A stretch of 64,000 bases of DNA. Source: Forficula auricularia. Taxonomy: Eukaryota > Arthropoda > Insecta > Dermaptera > Forficulidae. The notes beneath the pieces are model-generated. The model searched no databases. It was not told where the DNA came from and saw only the letters and a program-made list of their open reading frames with translations. The DNA is taken from assembly GCA_024734495.1 (NCBI GenBank), contig JALMQS010000085.1:21295539-21359538 (forward strand), read 5' to 3'. Positions 31,355 through 41,890 of the stretch are shown in pieces (the first letter of the stretch is position 1; every line of letters begins with the position of its first letter). Position numbers and translations under genes: made by a program.

Positions 31355-32487
31355 ATTATGAAACTTAAAAAAATCCCTTTTTTCATTGAAATTTTAACTA
31401 ACTTTTTTTTTTAATTTCATCGATAAAGGGAGATATTCTACCGAAACGTTTGAATTTTCAATAAAAGTTTTACAATTGTTTTACTATTGGTAAACTTAGT
31501 AATTTTTTGTCCTACGTTGGCTAGTTTCAATTTACTCCACCAGATAGCGGATCGGAATTCTCAGAGTTTTTTAATACAAAATTTGGATTTACTTATACAT
31601 ATAACTTCAAAATTTTAAGATATTAGTCTATTTACGAGTATTAATGTTATCACAGAAGACCAGCATTATGGTGGTCGTAATAGAGCAAGGTCGTTGGACG
31701 GAACCCTAAAAAATGGAATTGAACTAAATGGATTAAAATTTAGAGACTTGGACTTGATGTAACCGTTAAGAATTATAGATAAAAACTTATTTAAATGTGA
31801 ATTAGATGCATTCAACAATGTGTATATTAAAATTTAAAAATAACATATTTGGGATATATATATATATGTATATACGAGTATAAAAATAAATAATGTATAT
31901 TAATAGATAAATAAATACATAAACGGCGAGTGCGAATAAAACCTACCTAAATTGAATTGAATACCCCCTCTCGCTTATCTTCTCCTTTTTTCTCTCTTAT
32001 CTCATTTTCTTTTCCACCCCCGCATTAAATACATTTTTTATCAACCCCTCTGATCCTTGAAAAAATTGCCTAAGCGCATTAGGAGCATTTAAATTTAAAT
32101 CAACCCTGAGAGGGAGGGGTTAGGGATCCATCTCATAGAAATAAATGCATTAAGAAGCCCAAAGTTGTTTTTGTTGCTTTTAACATTGTTTGTTATCTTT
32201 AATCTATCATCTTCAAAATGGCTACCTCGGTTTGTTCTTTTTGTATTTTGTTGTTACATTATACAATTCTAGAATTCCATTCTAAAGTCGGTAATCAAAT
32301 TTACGTTAACGTTTTATTGTACATTTGTACTTAAGAAGATCATGCATGTATTTATTCTAAAAACTTAAAAAAACAGTAAATCTCAGAGATAAGAAAGTTT
32401 AAAAAAATGATACAGTTAGGAATAAAGCGTCTTAGTATAAAATTATTTGGGATAACATATTCGTTCTTATTTCTCACTAATATATTA
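31355..32487. other. No supported gene
   Basis: CCGAAACGTTTGAATTTTCA at 31440 resembles the 3' half of a hammerhead terminus but lacks the 5' half. A palindrome-family arm lies at about 31836-31870. Otherwise AT-rich with nothing recognised. Confidence 0.45.
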
Positions 32488-33354
32488 GGTCATTCAATAA
32501 GTCCGTAGGATGACAGATAGATGGCGTTACTAGAATTTTCCATATGATTTTTATTTAGTACTAACCTTCAAACGATACGTGTATAAATTTGACAGCAATC
32601 TGACTATTGATTCGTGAGTTATAGCATTTTGTGTGAAGCAACTTTTGTTATTGAAAAAAAGTGAATTTCGAGTTTTAATAAAGCATTGCTTTTTGATGAA
32701 AAAAATACAGTGGAAACCAAACAATGGCTTGATAAACATTATCCGAACTCTGCTCCATCGAGACAAATGGTAGAGAAGTGGATTGCTGAATTTAAACGTG
32801 GTCGTACCAGCACAAATGATGCAGAGCGCAGTGAACGCCCAAAAGAGGCTGTTATTCGAGAAAACATACAAAAAATCCACAAATTGGTTATGAACGATCG
32901 CGAATTGAAGGTGCACGAGCTAGCTGACATTGTAAAGATATCAAATGGTAGTGTTTTTACCATTTTATACGAACATTTGGGTATGCGAAAGCTCTGTGCA
33001 AAGTGAGAGCCGCGTGAGCTCACAGTCGACCAAAAACAACAACGAATCGATGCTTCAGAGGAGCATTTGCCGCTGTTAAACCGCAATAAAATGGAATTCT
33101 ATTGTCGATATGTGATAATGGATGAGACATGGCTTCACTATTGCACACCAGAGTCCAAAAGACAGTCACCTGAGTGGAACTGAGGCCTATTTTGACGAGA
33201 AAGAGAAATCGTACTATAAAAGTGGTATCGAAAAGTTTGAAAATCGCTATACTCGTTGTATCGCCCTCGAAGGCAACTAAGTTGAATAATGAAATCGAGT
33301 TTTTTTCAAAATTTTGTTTTTTTCTTACTTATCCTACGGACTTATTGAATGACC
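32488..33354 (+). mobile_element. Mariner element with perfect TIRs, internally deleted
   Basis: The 23-base ends starting GGTCATTCAATAAGTCCGTA are exact inverted repeats. The left flank is TA and the right flank TG, a TA duplication with one change. At 867 bp it lacks about 0.4 kb relative to full mariners. Identical TIRs beside a decayed ORF suggest a non-autonomous copy mobilised in trans. Confidence 0.9.
32651..33180 (+). pseudogene. Mariner transposase, stop and internal deletion
   Basis: TTG replaces the start codon (32651), followed by KKSEFRVLIKHCFLM. The first HTH region (QWLDKHYPNSAPSRQMVEKW) and second HTH (RELKVHELADIVKISNGSVF) are readable to RKLCAK. The next codon is TGA at 33004-33006, where the family WVPxEL motif would have Trp. 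The frame then continues as LTVDQKQQRIDASEEHLPLL and VIMDETWLHYCTPESKRQ, with the first catalytic Asp. The other two catalytic positions are deleted. Non-functional. Confidence 0.88.
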
Positions 33355-33499
33355 TGTTAAGAAAGACATAATTCGTGGATCTTTCTTGTATCTTGTATCT
33401 TTTTGTACTTTTCTAGACATAAATGAGTGAATTTAATATACTATCTTGATCAAAAAGTTTCGGGAATTTATTCAGAAAATCGAAAATACAAATTTATTT

Positions 33500-33640
33500 A
33501 TCAAAATTGATATTGTCCCATTTAAAAGTACTCCCCAACGACTGCAGCGCACTTATACCAGCGCTTGATCCAATTCTCGAAACATTTTTTATATTCGATT
33601 ATCTGTATGGCCATCAGAGCTGTCTGCGATTTTTACGATT
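33500..33640 (-). pseudogene. Mariner transposase C-terminus, inverted piece
   Basis: The minus strand encodes QTALMAIQIIEYKKCFENWI and KRWYKCAAVVGEYF, the conserved end of mariner transposases. The equivalent plus-strand piece at 35335-35460 reads IIEYKKCF then DWIKRWHKCVAVVEEYFKGD. Upstream coding is replaced by the Helitron-like repeat. Confidence 0.75.
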
Positions 33641-33676
33641 TTAAATATCAAATCGTCTTTGCATCATCGAGATTGT

Positions 33677-34312
33677 ATTAAATCTTATTATATTAAACTA
33701 GCAAAAATTGTATATATATCCGGTCTGGTTCTCGAAAACGGCTCTAACGATTTGGATGAAATTCACTGGTTAGGAGGGTTTTGTGTTGGACATTCGATCT
33801 GTCACGGTCTCTTCTTCGGCTAAGCTGTTTTTGATGGGTTTTTTGTTAATTTAAATAATTGTTCACAGGTGGTTGTCTCGATATAAATGTATAATTACAT
33901 TTTTATTCAATTTCCTTTAATAAATACATAATTAGTTTTTTAATTTTAAAACCCACAATAAGATCAATACACTTATTATTATATGTTAAAAATTGGGCAA
34001 TTTATTGATTAAAAATCGAGTTTTAAATCCCACAAATAATAATTTGACAATTTAATTGATGAACTCTAAAATTGTTATTTAATTTAAAAAAAAATAATTA
34101 TACCGTATTTATTTATATACCTATATACACATAATCTGTGGGCCACTAAAGGCTAGAAATGCAAAAACTGGGTCCGTGGGTGGGGGCAGATGTGGGGGTG
34201 CAGGAGGTGTGGGGGTCCGGGGGCGGTTGGTTCCGGGGATTAATATATAGGTATTAACTGAAGCAAAAATTTACCGAGCATCGCTCGGTAGCCAGGTACT
34301 TTTGTGTTAAAA
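33677..34312 (+). mobile_element. Helitron-like repeat, uninterrupted copy
   Basis: Begins A|TCTTATTATATTAAACTAGC and ends after the hairpin ACCGAGC-ATC-GCTCGGT (34271-34288) with AGCCAGGTACTT. It matches, in opposite orientation, the disrupted copy at 5711-9885 and supplies the empty sites for both hAT insertions and the LINE. G-rich 34168-34245 is the complement of the C-rich block at 7624-7850. No coding. Confidence 0.65.
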
Positions 34313-35470
34313 TCGGTGCGAAAATGTTGAAGAAGTGTTACTCTTTCGGAAACAAACTTTTTAATGTGGCTCAAGTTTTCATGAGTCTGTCGAGGATGAC
34401 GTTCATCGAAAACCGACGAAAACATCGATAAAATCAAAAAAATTATGCCCGAAAACTGTAAATTGGTCATTGGAGGATGGCATCGAACTTGAACATCGCT
34501 TATGAATCCGTTCAAGACATTTTGTTTAATGATTTGTCTTTGAGACGACAAAAAAACCGATTTGTGGGAACCACATAACTCGCGGTCGAATAATGCCATC
34601 ATTATCAGCAACTTTTTGAGCAAGAACGGAACGAATACTGTGCTGTTTAGAAAATTTAACAATAATCACTTTGCTCTTGATTGCAAAAAATAAATAAATA
34701 AAATGTTGGTTATTTAAAACTATATAATTATTGGATCCGGTCTTGTGTTATGTGTTTTACAATGTGGTTAATCAAGCTTGAATTTTATTAATCAGTGAAG
34801 TTATACAATTTAAAGTCAAACAACAAATAATGATTTTATTTAAACAATATTTTGTGCTCGGCAAAGAGCCATTTCTCTGAATGAATAAAATTAAATATTT
34901 ATTTGATATTTAATATATAAGTTATATATATAAATTATTGTTGATTACTTATCAACAACAACGACACTTAATCACACGGAACGATAATCGATAATTATTA
35001 ATAAAACGGTAAACAATAAATAACAAAACAGAGCATATCCAGACTTCACTTCACCATCTTGCCACCTCGCCACATATGATAATTCTTCTTCCTCAAGCTT
35101 CCACGTGTCCAAATCGAATCCAACTCACTTGCTTTCGACTAGAGAGCTGTGTTTAGACACCAGACTCCCGGGGCGAAACCGCGGAAGATTTATTTTGGTT
35201 ACAATACCATCCAAAAGCCACCGAATTTGACTGATTTGGCTCCCTGTGACTTCTTCCTGTTCAGTCGACTCAAAAACCGCTCCGGGGAAGGCGTTTTAGC
35301 AGCCAAGATGAGATAATTCGAAAATCACTTTTAGCTCTGAAGGCCATACTGATAATCGAATATAAAAAATGTTTCTAGGATTGGATTAAGCGCTGGCATA
35401 AGTGCGTTGCAGTCGTTGAGGAGTACTTTAAAGGGGACAATATCGAATTTGATGAATAAGTTTGTATTTT
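34313..35470 (+). pseudogene. Mariner transposase, heavily decayed plus-strand copy
   Basis: Fragments in order: HESVEDD, KTDENIDKIKKIMPENCKL, ESVQDILFNDLSLRR (second HTH), SNFLSKNGTNTV (between catalytic D2 and D3). After an interruption (about 34642-35190) come LAPCDFFLFSRLKNRSGE (third catalytic Asp region) and DWIKRWHKCVAVVEEYFKGD. Several frameshifts and stops; the N-terminus is missing. The 34642-35190 interruption is AT-rich then ends with TTTAGACACCAGACTCCCGG; its origin is unknown. Confidence 0.75.
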
Positions 35471-36045
35471 TAATTTTATGAATAAATTCCTGAAACTTTT
35501 TGATCAAGATAATATTCAACCCATCCAGATTGCTTCGCTCATCGAGTAATTATGTACATTAAACTGATCGAAAGAAAAATAACATATTCTATATATATAC
35601 AGTGTGGACGGTATCACAACCATAAACCGTGAACAGTGGATAGAACAATTTACGACGGTCAGACGTAAAATTTTTTTTTAATAAAAGTCTTATAGTTTTC
35701 GAGTTTTAGGCATTTTTTTGAAAATGGGTACAATCCCTACCCTACCATAAATAATGAGATGCAGTGGCTACAAATTTACATATTTAATTATTCTAATTTT
35801 TGTTACATAATCCTGAATAATCCTGCTATTGACCAGATTTCAAAATAAAAGCATAAGTATTATACTTTTGGAGAAAACTTATGTTTTAAAAAATTTTCAC
35901 CAGCTAAATTTGAATCATCTTTAATGTAAAAAAGTCTACTAATCAAACATGGCAAGTTGTTTAAAAAATTGGCCCATTTTGTCGAGATTTCAAAATGGTA
36001 TAGCACTTTGTACTTGCTTCTTTAGAAATAAAATATTTGTATTTT

Positions 36046-36292
36046 TTTGCCAAAAATTAGTTAATTTAAAATCATATTTTAATGAGTTTTTTTAATTAAT
36101 ATGTTAATCAACTATGTCGCATCTTAATTGAACTAATCCTTGACTATTATAGACATTAATACTATAATAATTATTAATAATGCCAATAATAGCCAAAGAT
36201 TAGTTCAATTAAGATGCGACATAATTGATTAATATATTAAATAAAAAAACCCCATCAAAATATGATTTTAAATTAACTAATTTTGTCAATTT
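36046..36292. repeat. Foldback with ~100-bp arms
   Basis: AAAATTAGTTAATTTAAAAT...GTCGCATCTTAATTGAACTA pairs with TTAGTTCAATTAAGATGCGA...ATTTTAAATTAACTAATTTT, with about a 45-base loop. Non-coding. The flanking stretch 35512-36045 holds nothing recognised. Confidence 0.75.
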
Positions 36293-36302
36293 AATTATTA
36301 CT

Positions 36303-36365
36303 AGCTGACGACCGGGCCTTCGGGCCGGCGTCTCCTAGCCCCTGGCGGGGAGCGTCTCGTTCATA
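36303..36365 (+). repeat. GC-rich module with ACTAGCTGAC start
   Basis: ACTAGCTGACGACCGGGCCT then CTGGCGGGGAGCGTCTCG. ACTAGCTGAC at the 5' edge recalls Helentron-type termini in insects. It shares the CTGGCGGG(C/G)AGCGTCTC core with three other sites. The stretch 36366-36784 shows nothing else. Confidence 0.45.
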
Positions 36366-36784
36366 CCAATTTAATAATTGAAATTTAAAATGATCCTGTA
36401 AGTATTGAAAGAATGTGCTGAATGAAATTAATTCAACAATAAGGAAAGATTTATTTAACAAATTGGCTAAGCACGATCACTATCTGACCAATCAGAATCG
36501 TTCTAATTATTTAACACTTTGCCAGTGACTATGCACTGGCCAATCAAATCGTTTGGATCATAGAAACAATATACATACTTTTCGATTTTATATATATGTA
36601 TATATAGATTAGAATGATCTGAAATTGTTAATGAGCTTGTATGATGTAATAAGAATAATAAATAAATAATTAAAAAGACGGGTCATGTATTATTTTAAAT
36701 ACGTGTGCTAATCAAATATTACCTAAATAGTCTAAAACTTGGTAGGAGGATTTCAAAGATGAAAAGGTGGTAAAGTGAAAGTTG

Positions 36785-37870
36785 TTTGGATTCCTCAATA
36801 ATATATTTAGCATCAAAGTATATCTTATACTATTAAATGAGCAATTCTTCTATATATATATATATATATATATAATAATTGGCTTGTGCAATGAGCGTGA
36901 TCTCTCTGATTGGCCGAGTTTTAGCGTTAAATAAATACGGGGGGGGGGGGGAGGCTTAAAAAATTATTTATTTCAAATTTCGAATATGATTTAGCTATCC
37001 TTTTTAGGTTAATTGTAATAAATATATTTTATAATAATATAGAAAACAGAGAAATCGAAACAATGAAAAGTACTTAATAAATCTATTATTAATATTTATC
37101 TAATTTTCAAATTGAATAGTTAATTATTGGTATAATTATAAAATAAATAATTAACTTAAAAATGATATATTAGGGATATACGTATAAACATATATATATG
37201 TCATTAGAGGTTTTTCGGGTTTCTGCGCGTGGGTTTGAGAGTTTTACTCGACGTTTCGGCTCTCCTTTGGAGCCATTTTCAAGAGAGGGGGTGGGTGGTC
37301 TACGTGGTCTTAACCTTGTAGTCCAAGGTTCGTTTTGGAGGGTGTTTTCCGAGTGAATTTCTTCAGTCGGAAGGCTGGGTAGATTTGGATATTTAGGAAG
37401 TTTTGGGTGTTTTGTGGTTGAAGGTGTATTACTTACATTCTGGTGGCTGACGTCTCGGCTGTTGCTGTCTTGAGAATGTTGGGCACTACACTCGGAAGAC
37501 ACCCCCCAAAAACGATCCTTGGACTACAAGGTTAAGACCACGTAGACCACACACCCCTCTCTTAAAAATGGCTCCAAAAGGAGAGCCGAAACGTCGAGTA
37601 AAACTCTCAAACCCACGGGGAGAAACCCGAAAAACCTCTAATGACATAGAACCTATCCGCGGAAGCTCTCACTGTAACATATATATATATATATATATAT
37701 AATTTAAACAATAATGTTTGACGTGTAAATGAGTATTGTCGCAGTAAACAGCATTGTTGAATATTTTCAAGAGAATTGAAAGTCAAATAGGTACCTAAAA
37801 ACAAATTATATATTTAAAATATTTTGAAAGATATATAATATAAGGTATGTAAGTTTGATTCTAAATTAAA
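36785..37870 (+). repeat. Dispersed duplication, copy B
   Basis: Counterpart of 29325-30170, expanded by an AT run (36853-36873), a G run (36940-36951) and the Penelope-type hairpin at 37200-37675. After the insertion it continues AATAATGTTTGACGTGTAAA as in copy A. Confidence 0.7.
37200..37675. mobile_element. Penelope-type inverted terminal repeats inserted in an AT run
   Basis: Arms of about 140 bases: 37201-37345 is complementary to 37495-37650, with TCATTAGAGGTTTTTCGGGT against ACCCGAAAAACCTCTAATGA. On the right arm ATGGCTCCAAAAGGAGAGCC then GAAACGTCGAG looks like stem II and the 3' core of a hammerhead, although CTGATGA is altered to a CTTAAAA-like sequence. The element is missing from copy A of the host duplication and splits a CATATATAT tract. 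The loop is not coding in any recognised way. Confidence 0.6.
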
Positions 37871-38740
37871 AAAAATAGGATTATTTTAAATAAATATGCT
37901 TATCAAATAGTAAATATTCTAAAATTTGGAAGGATAATTTTAAAAAAAGAGAAGATTTGTAAGTGAAAGTCGTTTGTATCCCACACTAATTGCTTGACTT
38001 ATTTATTTTGGAATAGAATTCTTGTTTTTTAATTCAGGTCGGCAAACGCATTTAATAGGTTAACCTTTATATTCTACATTTTACCCTTGAGGGAATGAAA
38101 GGCGGGGGTGTGGGCTGTGCGGGGGTGGATGCTCCTCTACCCCCTTAAAAGGGGGTGGCTGTTTCTATTCTGTTTTAAGCCCTGGCTCGTTTGTCTCCAT
38201 TTTTCGGAATCTCTCTCTTATAGCGAGCGCTTGCTTGCCTGTTTTCTCCTTCACTTCTCAATATCCACTGACTAATTGTGATTTATTCTTGACAACCGGC
38301 TGTCTCTCATTGTGTGTGTGGGTGACAATATAAAAGAACAAGATCGATTCTAACAAATTAATAACCATTAGACAACACGGGTTAATTCATTTATTTATTT
38401 ACCATAGTTATTTACTGACGACTTAATCTATTTTCGTTATAGAAATTTAACACAAGGAAAAAATATTCTAACATTAATTTTACTCTCGGAAGCCACAAGA
38501 GGCTGTCATCTACTAGATCCGAGATGGAATTGATCATTTTTAATTATTATTTGTCAGAAAGGTTATTTTTTAATAATTGGTTCAACAAGAAGATCCAAAT
38601 GCTTAGAAAAATAAGCTGACGTGTTTTGATGTGGCCATCCACTTGACTTTACCATACAACCTGGCCCCTCACTTATACTATATATATTTGTCTAGATTAA
38701 TTTGTAACAACGCTAAGAGAAATTTCTCTAAAAAAATTTC
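37871..38740. other. No supported gene
   Basis: Mixed-composition sequence with a G-rich patch (38100-38150). GTCATCTACTAGATCCGAGA at 38507 resembles the end of the exon-like 37-mer (CAACTACTAAGTCCGAG) and recurs at about 49599, but without a GT donor. Confidence 0.45.
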
Positions 38741-38744
38741 CCTC

Positions 38745-38811
38745 TTGCCTAGAATCGAACCTACGAACTCTTGAACTAAGGTCATTAGCTTTAACCACTA
38801 GACCAATGTAA
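38745..38811 (-). repeat. tRNA-derived SINE head
   Basis: The minus strand has A box TGGTCTAGTGGTTAA (38791-38805) and B box GGTTCGATTCT (38751-38761) at tRNA spacing. No acceptor stem or regular anticodon arm forms, so it is a SINE head or tRNA pseudogene rather than a tRNA gene. Confidence 0.6.
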
Positions 38812-38924
38812 CATTAATATATATACCATGATTTCTGTTACTAAAACTATAAATTTTTGATTTAGACTTTGTGTCGAGATAATATTGTATTCATTTGAAC
38901 TCGAATGAAAATGAAAAAACACAA

Positions 38925-39300
38925 ATAGATTTTAAATTAAGAAACATTAAATATATATTAATTAACGAGGCAAATTTGAAATATAATTGTAATTTTGAAA
39001 TGAAAGACTCCGATTCATTTTAAATTAAGAAACATTAAATATATATTAATAAACGAGGCAAATTTGAAATATAATTGTAATTTTGAAATGAAAAGACTCC
39101 GATTCATTTTAAATTAAGAAACATTAAATATATATTAATAAACGAGGCAAATTTGAAATATAATTGTCAGCTCGGATTTTAAACTGATGGCTCCAATCGA
39201 TTTTCATTAACCAGGCAAATTTGAAATATAATTGTAATTTTGAAATGAAAGACTCCGATTCATTTTAAATTAAGAAACATTAAATATATTTTTTGTAATT
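38925..39300. repeat. Minisatellite, ~87-91-bp unit
   Basis: The block TTTTAAATTAAGAAACATTA...CGAGGCAAATTTGAAATATA...GAAAGACTCCGATTCA is repeated about four times at 38930, 39017, 39105 and 39259. The third unit is followed by a diverged stretch. Copies differ by few bases. Confidence 0.85.
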
Positions 39301-39558
39301 AATTAAATTAATTGAACCGCGTAAATTTGAATAATTTCCATGATTCAGCCTGCGAATTTTCTGCAGTTCATAAATCATTTCATTGTTTTTGTTTTGAAAA
39401 GGAAAAATGAAATTTAAATTTAAATATATTCATAATTATTCCTCCCCCCCCCGCCACTCAAAAATTAAAGAGGCGAAACTTTTAAGAGACGATGTATTTT
39501 CGGTAGTTTACGGGTATACATTTGGAGTGTCGGTTTTTTAATAGAAATACAATTTTTT

Positions 39559-39940
39559 GACCGAGACGCTGCCCGCCAGGGCACCAGCCTCGGAGGGCCG
39601 AGCTTCGAGGGCGTGCCGAAGGCACGCACGAAAAGCTCGTATTTAACAGTTAATAAAATTATTTCTAATCATGTAGGAGAGGAGGGGGTTAGTTTTTTCA
39701 TTTTTAGCCTCCTGGGGTCTAATAATAATGTATACAAAATTTGGTCGAGTTTGCTCAAACGGCCTAGATTTTTAATTTTTAACCCTACCCCCCTGGGTTG
39801 ATATGCATCAAAATCTAATCAGCTCTTAATCTCAATGGACCAAAACTACATGTGAAATTTGGTTTCGATATTCACACCAGTTTTTGAGCTAGCTCGTCCA
39901 CACAAATTTGGTAACGCCCAGACTCACTAACAGACATTTT
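39559..39940 (+). repeat. Repeat copy with inverted GC module at its left end
   Basis: The left end carries GAGACGCTGCCCGCCAG (inverted CTGGCGGGCAGCGTCTC) and a GGAGGGCCGAGC/GCTCGG region. The body TACAAAATTTGGTCGAGTTT and the later GCTAGCTCGTCCACACAAAT are shared with 53590-54910. This probably is another copy of the host repeat of the 53.6-56.5 kb nest. A poly-C run follows at 40226-40244. Confidence 0.5.
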
Positions 39941-40460
39941 GAAAAAAAACAATTATTATCTCAAAAAATATAATTTTTTCGATGTTTACTTATTAGTGCT
40001 TTTTTGTAGAGTAAAATCTCATAGTTTCGCTCAATTTTTTTCATCATAATACTTTCAACCGTTTTTGAGATATTTTGAAAAAAAGAAATAAAAAATACAT
40101 CTTTCATGCACGATTAAAATACTTCACCATAAAGTAATAAATAAATATATCTACATTAAATATTTTTTGTGGCCGACACAATAGTTAAACTTATCAACAA
40201 CATTGAATTTCGTCGTGATTTTGCCCCCCCCCCCCCCCCCCCCCATTAGACTTTCATAATTTCAATTTTTTGAGCCTCTTTTTCTCCCCATTTTGGATTT
40301 CTGGGGATTGTTCTCAAATTTTATTAAATAAGGGCGAAACCTTTTCATTATTTTTTTTCCTGGTGTTGAAATTCAATAATTTCATTTTTTTGAATCTATT
40401 CCCAAATTTAGGGATTTTGTGTATTACATATTTTCAAAAAAAATATAGGTAAGTAGTAGT

Positions 40461-40876
40461 CAAGGGTGGATCCAGGGGAGGCGGAGGGCGACCGCCCCCC
40501 CCCCCATAGAGGCCCGTGCCTGGCCGAAGTGCAACACGTGCGTCGCACGCAGAGGCCAAAAAACGGCGGCCAAATCGACAGGGAATTTATAACAATTTTT
40601 TTATTTTTTATTTTAATGAACTTAAAATATGAGATATGAAATTTGTAAAAAAATTTGAAAAAAAACATTTATTTTTTTAAAAATTTTTAAAATTGAAAAT
40701 AAAGTTCTATGTGTGATGTTTGTGGGGGGGGGCGGCGTCTCTGACCCCCCCCCCCCCGCTTGGACAATTCGATCGCGACACACTTTCGAGATAAAAAGTA
40801 GATCTTATATACATCGGGCACCTTATATTATACATTCTCCCCCCCCCCCATAAAAACATTCCTGGATCTGCCCTTG
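40461..40876 (+). mobile_element. hAT MITE with 8-bp target duplication (copy 2)
   Basis: TIRs CAAGGGTGGATCCAGG and CCTGGATCTGCCCTTG are flanked by GTAGTAGT at 40453-40460 and 40877-40884. The interior, including GCAACACGTGCGTCGC, poly-C/poly-G runs and TCGATCGCGACACACTTTCG, matches 7881-8259 in opposite orientation. No transposase. Confidence 0.93.
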
Positions 40877-41105
40877 GTAGTAGTAAATGAGATCGACAAA
40901 AATATGGAAAAATATTTATTTCCTAGTAAATGAAAGTCATGTATTGGACTCAAAAAATATATAATATTTATTATTGGTAAGTACAGGGTATGGTCAAGTA
41001 TTGTAATCGTGCATGAAAAAAGTGTTTTTTTCCCTTCTTTTTTTCAAAATATCTCAAAAACGGCTCAAACTATTTTGATTTAAAAATTGAGCTAAACCTA
41101 TATGA

Positions 41106-41890
41106 TGTAGGAAGTTAAAATTAAAAGAAGTTGCAAACACATACAGTATATTGAAACAGAGTTAGTCTTTAAAAAGACTATTGATGAAAATGCTTTTTTA
41201 AAATAATAAGGTTAGTTCTGAAAAGAACTATTGTCCATATGCTTTGTAAAAATAAGAATGATGTCTCAATATATATGTGTTCGCCAATGAAATAATGAAA
41301 AATCCACTTACTTTAAAATAGGACTGCCTTGCTAGTGAATTCAAAGCTAATATCTGCGAAAGCGCATCTTGTTACCAGGATAAGGGTCTTGCAGGCGTTG
41401 GGTCGCCTGGGAGAGCAATTTCCCATAGAGATGTTCTTTGTTCGGAGGTTGGAGCAAGAATGACAGATGTTGGCACGTTCACGAAATATTTACGCGAAAA
41501 TAGACTGAGACGCTTGAGCTCTGTGAGCCAATGAGAGCCCGCCTAATATCGCCTTGATTTAGATATAAGTTAAGTGCAGTTTGTCGATTTGTTTAGTTTA
41601 TAGTTTTTAGTTTATAGTTTTTAGTTTATAGTTTATAGTTTATAGTTTAGTAGTTGAAAACGAGCGCATGGTCGAGATGACATGCTTGTCGATTTGATAT
41701 AGTTGAAAGCCAGTGGTGCTTAAGATGACACGATGTATTAATTAACGATGTGTATTATGATGTTTGACGACGACCCCTAGACACGAATATGTATAAACAC
41801 CTTTTTGTAAATAAATATATATATAAAGAATGAATTAGTGTGTTATTTTCACCCCTATGAGCGAAGGGGGTGAAACCCCCGCCTTCTACA
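41106..41890 (+). mobile_element. Solo LTR (copy 2)
   Basis: TGTAGGAAGTTAAAATTAAA to CCCGCCTTCTACA, the same LTR as 5934-6608 but longer. Extra length comes partly from a TAGTTTATAGTTT minisatellite (41596-41650) and a second GTCGATTTG...GATGACACGATG segment. No PBS or internal part follows. The flanks do not show a clear duplication. Confidence 0.8.

Larger units (their letters stand above)
33444..35509. mobile_element. Composite mariner with two inverted 3' ends
   Basis: Ends TCTTGATCAAAAAGTTTC are inverted repeats with TA flanks on both sides. The right part reads as a plus-strand mariner to its C-terminus. The left 180 bp is the same C-terminal coding end in minus orientation (YKKCFENWIKRWYKCAAVVG on the minus strand). 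Both termini are thus transposase 3' ends. A Helitron-like repeat (33677-34312) and another insertion (about 34642-35190) lie inside. Confidence 0.75.

Noticed and set aside
34240..34662. 140-codon minus frame
   Set aside because: Antisense shadow of the decayed plus-strand mariner transposase; the plus strand shows the real HTH and catalytic-region residues.
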